From positions 1 to 7,579 of the forward strand of contig CAMDCZ010000063.1 in NCBI GenBank assembly GCA_945890735.1: a stretch of DNA of 7,579 nucleotides, given 5' to 3'. The DNA comes from Bordetella parapertussis (GTDB taxonomy: Bacteria > Pseudomonadota > Gammaproteobacteria > Burkholderiales > Burkholderiaceae_C). The translations under genes and the position numbers were made by a program. Of the stretch, positions 5,000 through 7,579 are shown piece after piece (the stretch's first letter is position 1; the number at the start of each line of letters is the position of its first letter). The notes beneath the pieces are model-generated. The model had not been told where the DNA came from. It saw nothing but the letters and a program-made list of their open reading frames with translations, and ran no database searches.

Positions 5000-6004
5000 T
5001 CAGTCTTTGTCGAGCGCCACCAAACTGTTGAGCAAGGCCGTGTGAAACCGGTCGGGGTTTTGGATGTGCGGCGCGTGGCCCAGGTCGGGAAACAAAACCA
5101 AGCGCGATCCAGGAATGGTCTTGACGGCTTTGAGCGATAAGGCGCGGTAATTGCCAAGTGAGGATTTCAAGGGCTCGGGCGCGAGGTCTTTGCCAATCGC
5201 GGTGTTGTCTTTCTCGCCGATCAGCAACAGGGTGGGCACTTGGATGTTGGCAAACTCGTTGAGTACCGGTTGTTCCACGATCATCATGTAGGTCAAAGCC
5301 GAGTGCCAAGCCACGGTTGCTTTGCCCGGGCCGCGGTACATGCCTGCCAACATTTGCACCCAAGGCTCGTATTCGGGCTTCCATTGGTTGGCGTAATAGG
5401 TGCTTTGTTGGTAATTGCGCATGCGTTCATCGGTCATGGTCAATTCGCGCGCATGCCATTGCTCCAAGCTGGGCATGGGCACACCCAAGGCCTTCCAATC
5501 TTCCAGGCCCAAGGGATTGACCAACACCAGTTGGGTGACTTCCTTGGGGTACATCAGCGCATAGCGCGTGGCCAACATACCGCCCATGGAATGGCCGATC
5601 AAGGTCACCTCGTTGATCTTGAGGGACTTGAGCAAGGCGCGGGTGTTGTCTGCCAACTCTGCAAAGCTGTATTGGTAGCTGTCTGGTTTGCTGGATTTGC
5701 AAAACCCCACCTGGTCTGGAACGATCACCCGCATGCCGGCCTTTTGCAAAGCCAGTGCAGTGGCGTGCCAAGTGGCAGCGCAGAAGTTTTTCCCGTGCAG
5801 CAACACCACCGTGGGTCGGTTGGCTTGGCTGGCGGGATAGTCCACATAGGCCATTTGCACAGGTCTTTGCTGCACGATGAACTGAAAATAGGAAACCGGT
5901 GCAGGGTATTCAAAGCCCTGCAGTTGCGGGCCATAGACAGGCGGTTCATCCGCGAACACCACAGCACTGAACATCAAGGTCAAAACGGCAAACAATACTT
6001 TCAT
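5000..6004 (-). CDS. Exported alpha/beta hydrolase, serine esterase-like
   Basis: This 334-residue protein starts with a Sec signal peptide (MKVLFAVLTLMFSAVVFA, cleavage near residue 18), so it probably acts in the periplasm. The alpha/beta-hydrolase fold is shown by the oxyanion-hole motif L-L-H-G-K-N-F (68-74), the nucleophile elbow G-H-S-M-G-G (137-142, Ser139), the likely acid in G-E-K-D (Asp266) and L-G-H (His310). A cap region of about 170-250 is rich in Trp and Tyr. A Ser nucleophile points to an esterase, lactonase, peptidase or similar; haloalkane dehalogenases and epoxide hydrolases use Asp. The substrate is unknown. The gene starts 7 bases after ureG in the same direction, so it is probably the last gene of the urease accessory operon. 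No Shine-Dalgarno is evident, and a hairpin lies just ahead of its start. Its stop abuts the dehalogenase stop tail to tail. Confidence 0.9.
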   Translation of the reverse strand: MKVLFAVLTLMFSAVVFADEPPVYGPQLQGFEYPAPVSYFQFIVQQRPVQMAYVDYPASQANRPTVVLLHGKNFCAATWHATALALQKAGMRVIVPDQVGFCKSSKPDSYQYSFAELADNTRALLKSLKINEVTLIGHSMGGMLATRYALMYPKEVTQLVLVNPLGLEDWKALGVPMPSLEQWHARELTMTDERMRNYQQSTYYANQWKPEYEPWVQMLAGMYRGPGKATVAWHSALTYMMIVEQPVLNEFANIQVPTLLLIGEKDNTAIGKDLAPEPLKSSLGNYRALSLKAVKTIPGSRLVLFPDLGHAPHIQNPDRFHTALLNSLVALDKD

Positions 6005-6011
6005 GGGTGTT

Positions 6012-6674
6012 TCATGCTGTTGTCAGCATGCCTTTGGTTTCAATGAAGCTGACCACATCAGCCAATCCCGTGAGGGTTTTCAGGTTCGTCATCACAAAGG
6101 GTTTGACACCATGTGGGCCCGCACGCATGCGCTCGGTATCGGATTTCATCACACCCAAATCCGCGCCCACATGGGGTGCAAGGTCGGTTTTGTTGATGAT
6201 GAACAAATCGCTTTTGGTGATGCCAGGTCCGCCTTTGCGAGGGATTTTTTCACCTGCCGCCACATCGATCACATAGATGGTGAGGTCACTGAGTTCGGGG
6301 CTGAAGGTGGCGGCGAGGTTATCGCCGCCGCTTTCGACAAACACCACGTCGGCATTGGGAAATTTTTCCAGCATGCGGTCGATCGCTTCGAGGTTGATCG
6401 AGGCGTCTTCACGGATCGCGGTGTGCGGACAGCCGCCGGTTTCCACGCCCATGATGCGTTCAGCGGGCAAAGCCCCGCTCACGGTCAGCAGGCGTTGGTC
6501 TTCCTTGGTGTAGATGTCATTGGTGATCGCGATCAGGTCGTAGTCGTCACGCATGGTTTTGCAAAGCATTTCAAGCAGGGTGGTCTTGCCTGAGCCGACC
6601 GGTCCGCCGATGCCCACGCGCAACGGGGGGAGTTTTTTGGTGCGAAAAGGGATGTGGTGCAAAGGTGTGGTCAT
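6012..6674 (-). CDS. ureG: Urease accessory GTPase UreG
   Basis: UreG is the SIMIBI-class GTPase that carries nickel and, with UreF and UreD/UreH, drives GTP-dependent assembly of the urease active site. The 220-residue length is typical. Visible motifs are the P-loop GPVGSGKT (24-31), the nickel-binding C-P-H (82-84, in GGCPHTAIRED), ESGGDNLAATFSPEL (114-128) and the guanine-specificity motif NKTD (161-164). The start codon overlaps the ureF stop as ATGA (6674-6671), indicating translational coupling. The N-terminal extension is short and not His-rich, so nickel delivery probably depends on UreE. Confidence 0.98.
   Translation of the reverse strand: MTTPLHHIPFRTKKLPPLRVGIGGPVGSGKTTLLEMLCKTMRDDYDLIAITNDIYTKEDQRLLTVSGALPAERIMGVETGGCPHTAIREDASINLEAIDRMLEKFPNADVVFVESGGDNLAATFSPELSDLTIYVIDVAAGEKIPRKGGPGITKSDLFIINKTDLAPHVGADLGVMKSDTERMRAGPHGVKPFVMTNLKTLTGLADVVSFIETKGMLTTA
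6013..6030 (-). other. Hairpin at the ureG 3' end, upstream of the hydrolase start
   Basis: CATGCTG (6013-6019) and CAGCATG (6024-6030) are perfect inverted repeats around a 4-base loop. On the transcribed strand the hairpin covers the last ureG codons and ends 8 bases before the hydrolase ATG at 6004. There is no T-tract, so it is not a classical terminator. It could tune translation or mRNA stability between the two genes. Confidence 0.4.
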
Positions 6675-7354
6675 GATCTGAACAGTCTGGAGTATTGGCT
6701 TTCGTGGCGTGCCGACAAAATCGCCAGGCGCGGGCTGAAAGATTGGCGTTGATCGTCATCGATTTGCATGGCATGGTCCACCGCCAAGGGGATCTCGGCA
6801 CTGAGCGCAGCCAACATGCGTTGTCCACTGCGTTGACCCAGCGGTACGGATTTGATCGCCGCTTGCACCATGTTTTCCGCCCAGGCAAAGGCGGTGGTCA
6901 GCAAACCATCACGCACCGTCACCGCGCGGGTGGTCAGCGCCAATGCAAACACCAGCGGCCAGGTCGGTGGCAATTGCTGGCAGGTGTCATGGCGGGCCGG
7001 GTCGACATCGGTGTGGTTGCGCAACCAGTCCAGCAAAGAACGGCCCATTTGTTCAGACTGCAAGCGCATCTCGTGGGTTTCACGGGTGCGCAAGACCCAC
7101 TGGTTGAGTTGGTTCAATCGCCCTACATCATGCACTTGCCATGCTGGCATGGCTTGCGCCACCACCGGCAGTTCGCTGCGGGCTTGCACCAAATGCAGTT
7201 GGTCCAGCAACCATGCTTGCGCGCTGGCTTCGTGATGCACCAAGCCATGCTCCACCGCGGCTTCCAGGCCTTCCGAGTAGGAGAAGCCCCCCACTGGCAA
7301 GGCTGGCGAGGCCAGTTGCATCAACCACAACAAATCGGATGAACGGTCTGGCAT
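6671..7354 (-). CDS. ureF: Urease accessory protein UreF
   Basis: UreF is an all-helical scaffold that binds UreD/UreH and UreG in the urease activation complex and gates the GTPase and nickel transfer. The family's N-terminal signature is plain: L-x-L-M-Q-L-A-S-P-A-L-P-V-G-G-F-S-Y-S-E-G-L-E, at residues 9-31. The rest is helix-rich, and the 227-residue length is normal. The start at 7354 lies 3 bases after the ureE stop, with no obvious ribosome-binding site, which suggests coupling to ureE translation. The 3' end overlaps ureG by 4 bases. The C-terminus ends in the UreF-like S-R-H-E-x-Q-Y-S-R-L-F-R-S. Confidence 0.96.
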   Translation of the reverse strand: MPDRSSDLLWLMQLASPALPVGGFSYSEGLEAAVEHGLVHHEASAQAWLLDQLHLVQARSELPVVAQAMPAWQVHDVGRLNQLNQWVLRTRETHEMRLQSEQMGRSLLDWLRNHTDVDPARHDTCQQLPPTWPLVFALALTTRAVTVRDGLLTTAFAWAENMVQAAIKSVPLGQRSGQRMLAALSAEIPLAVDHAMQIDDDQRQSFSPRLAILSARHESQYSRLFRS

Positions 7355-7357
7355 GGG

Positions 7358-7579
7358 TCAGTGGTCGTGCTTGCAGTGCGGGCCGTGCACATGAACAGCT
7401 TGGTGTGTGTGTGCGTGGTCATGCGCGTGACTGTGTTCATGGTCGTGACCATGACCGTGGTGCTGGCCCCCGTGGTCGCCATAGGCGCCGCTTTCTGGCT
7501 CAAAGGAATCGTTGACTTGCGCCACCTGCAAACGCATGGCGCGCAGCATGTCGGCCAGCACATGGTCAGGCTCGATCTT
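7358..7579 (-). CDS. ureE: Urease accessory nickel metallochaperone UreE, C-terminal part
   Basis: UreE binds nickel and hands it to UreG for urease maturation. Only the C-terminal 73 residues are inside the window; the frame is open to the right edge (K-I-E-P-D-H-V-L-A-D-M-L-R), so the N-terminal peptide-binding domain lies beyond it. The visible part includes the end of the metal-binding domain and FEPESGAYGDHGG, a typical UreE stretch. A histidine-rich tail follows, with 17 His in the last 40 residues, ending C-K-H-D-H. Such tails bind several nickel ions in other UreE proteins and serve as storage. The GTG at 7561 is internal and not the start. It is the first visible gene of a ureE-ureF-ureG-hydrolase operon; ureABC and ureD would be expected upstream, outside the window. 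Confidence 0.95.
   Translation of the reverse strand, partial: KIEPDHVLADMLRAMRLQVAQVNDSFEPESGAYGDHGGQHHGHGHDHEHSHAHDHAHTHQAVHVHGPHCKHDH

Noticed and set aside
5000..6004. Haloalkane dehalogenase or epoxide hydrolase acting downstream of the halohydrin dehalogenase
   Set aside because: Those enzymes use an Asp nucleophile; here the elbow is G-H-S-M-G-G with Ser. The protein also has an export signal, while the dehalogenase has none.
5240..6046. Plus-strand 268-codon open frame opposite the alpha/beta hydrolase
   Set aside because: The composition is rich in His and Gln, as expected for the antisense of a coding gene, and the minus strand has a signal peptide and a catalytic triad.
7361..7480. 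Tandem DNA repeat or CRISPR-like array
   Set aside because: The periodic pattern follows from alternating His codons in the UreE tail. There are no regular repeat and spacer units.

Overview
The window looks like chromosomal DNA of a betaproteobacterium, probably Burkholderiales and perhaps close to Comamonadaceae. This rests on the moderately high GC content with even codon use, the style of the Dxs, UreE/F/G and HiPIP proteins, and an AcoR-type regulator. I cannot name the genus from sequence alone. No tRNA, rRNA, insertion sequence, CRISPR array or phage gene is visible. The genes are packed tightly, with only two real intergenic gaps (298-483 and 3903-3979).

Layout from left to right. 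At 1-297 (+) is the 3' part of a high-potential iron-sulfur protein (HiPIP) gene, cut by the window edge inside its Tat signal peptide. Two tandem hairpins follow, the second a clear intrinsic terminator. A promoter-like region with a dyad leads to dxs (484-2382, +), the first enzyme of the MEP isoprenoid pathway. Convergent with dxs is a minus-strand pair: fluC/crcB (3525-3902), a fluoride channel, followed 16 bp later by an AcoR-like GAF/PAS/Fis-HTH regulator without an AAA+ domain (2396-3508).

Divergent from fluC is a tightly coupled plus-strand pair. The first gene encodes a small DUF6172-like protein (3980-4324). The second (4328-4999) encodes an SDR-fold protein that I identify as a probable halohydrin dehalogenase. 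It carries both hallmark motifs of that family: T-x4-F-x-G in place of the NAD(P)-binding glycine motif, and a Ser-x12-Tyr-x3-Arg triad in place of Ser-Tyr-Lys. This is the most interesting item in the window.

The right end is a minus-strand urease accessory operon: ureE (partial, with a His-rich tail), ureF, ureG, and then a gene for an exported alpha/beta hydrolase (5000-6004). The urease structural genes are presumably beyond the right edge. The hydrolase and the halohydrin dehalogenase genes meet tail to tail with no spacer.

Functionally the window mixes housekeeping modules (isoprenoid synthesis, urease nickel assembly, periplasmic electron transfer) with a possible halogen-related group (epoxide/halohydrin chemistry next to a fluoride exporter). 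The halogen link is an inference from proximity and is weak. The dehalogenase assignment rests on motifs seen directly.
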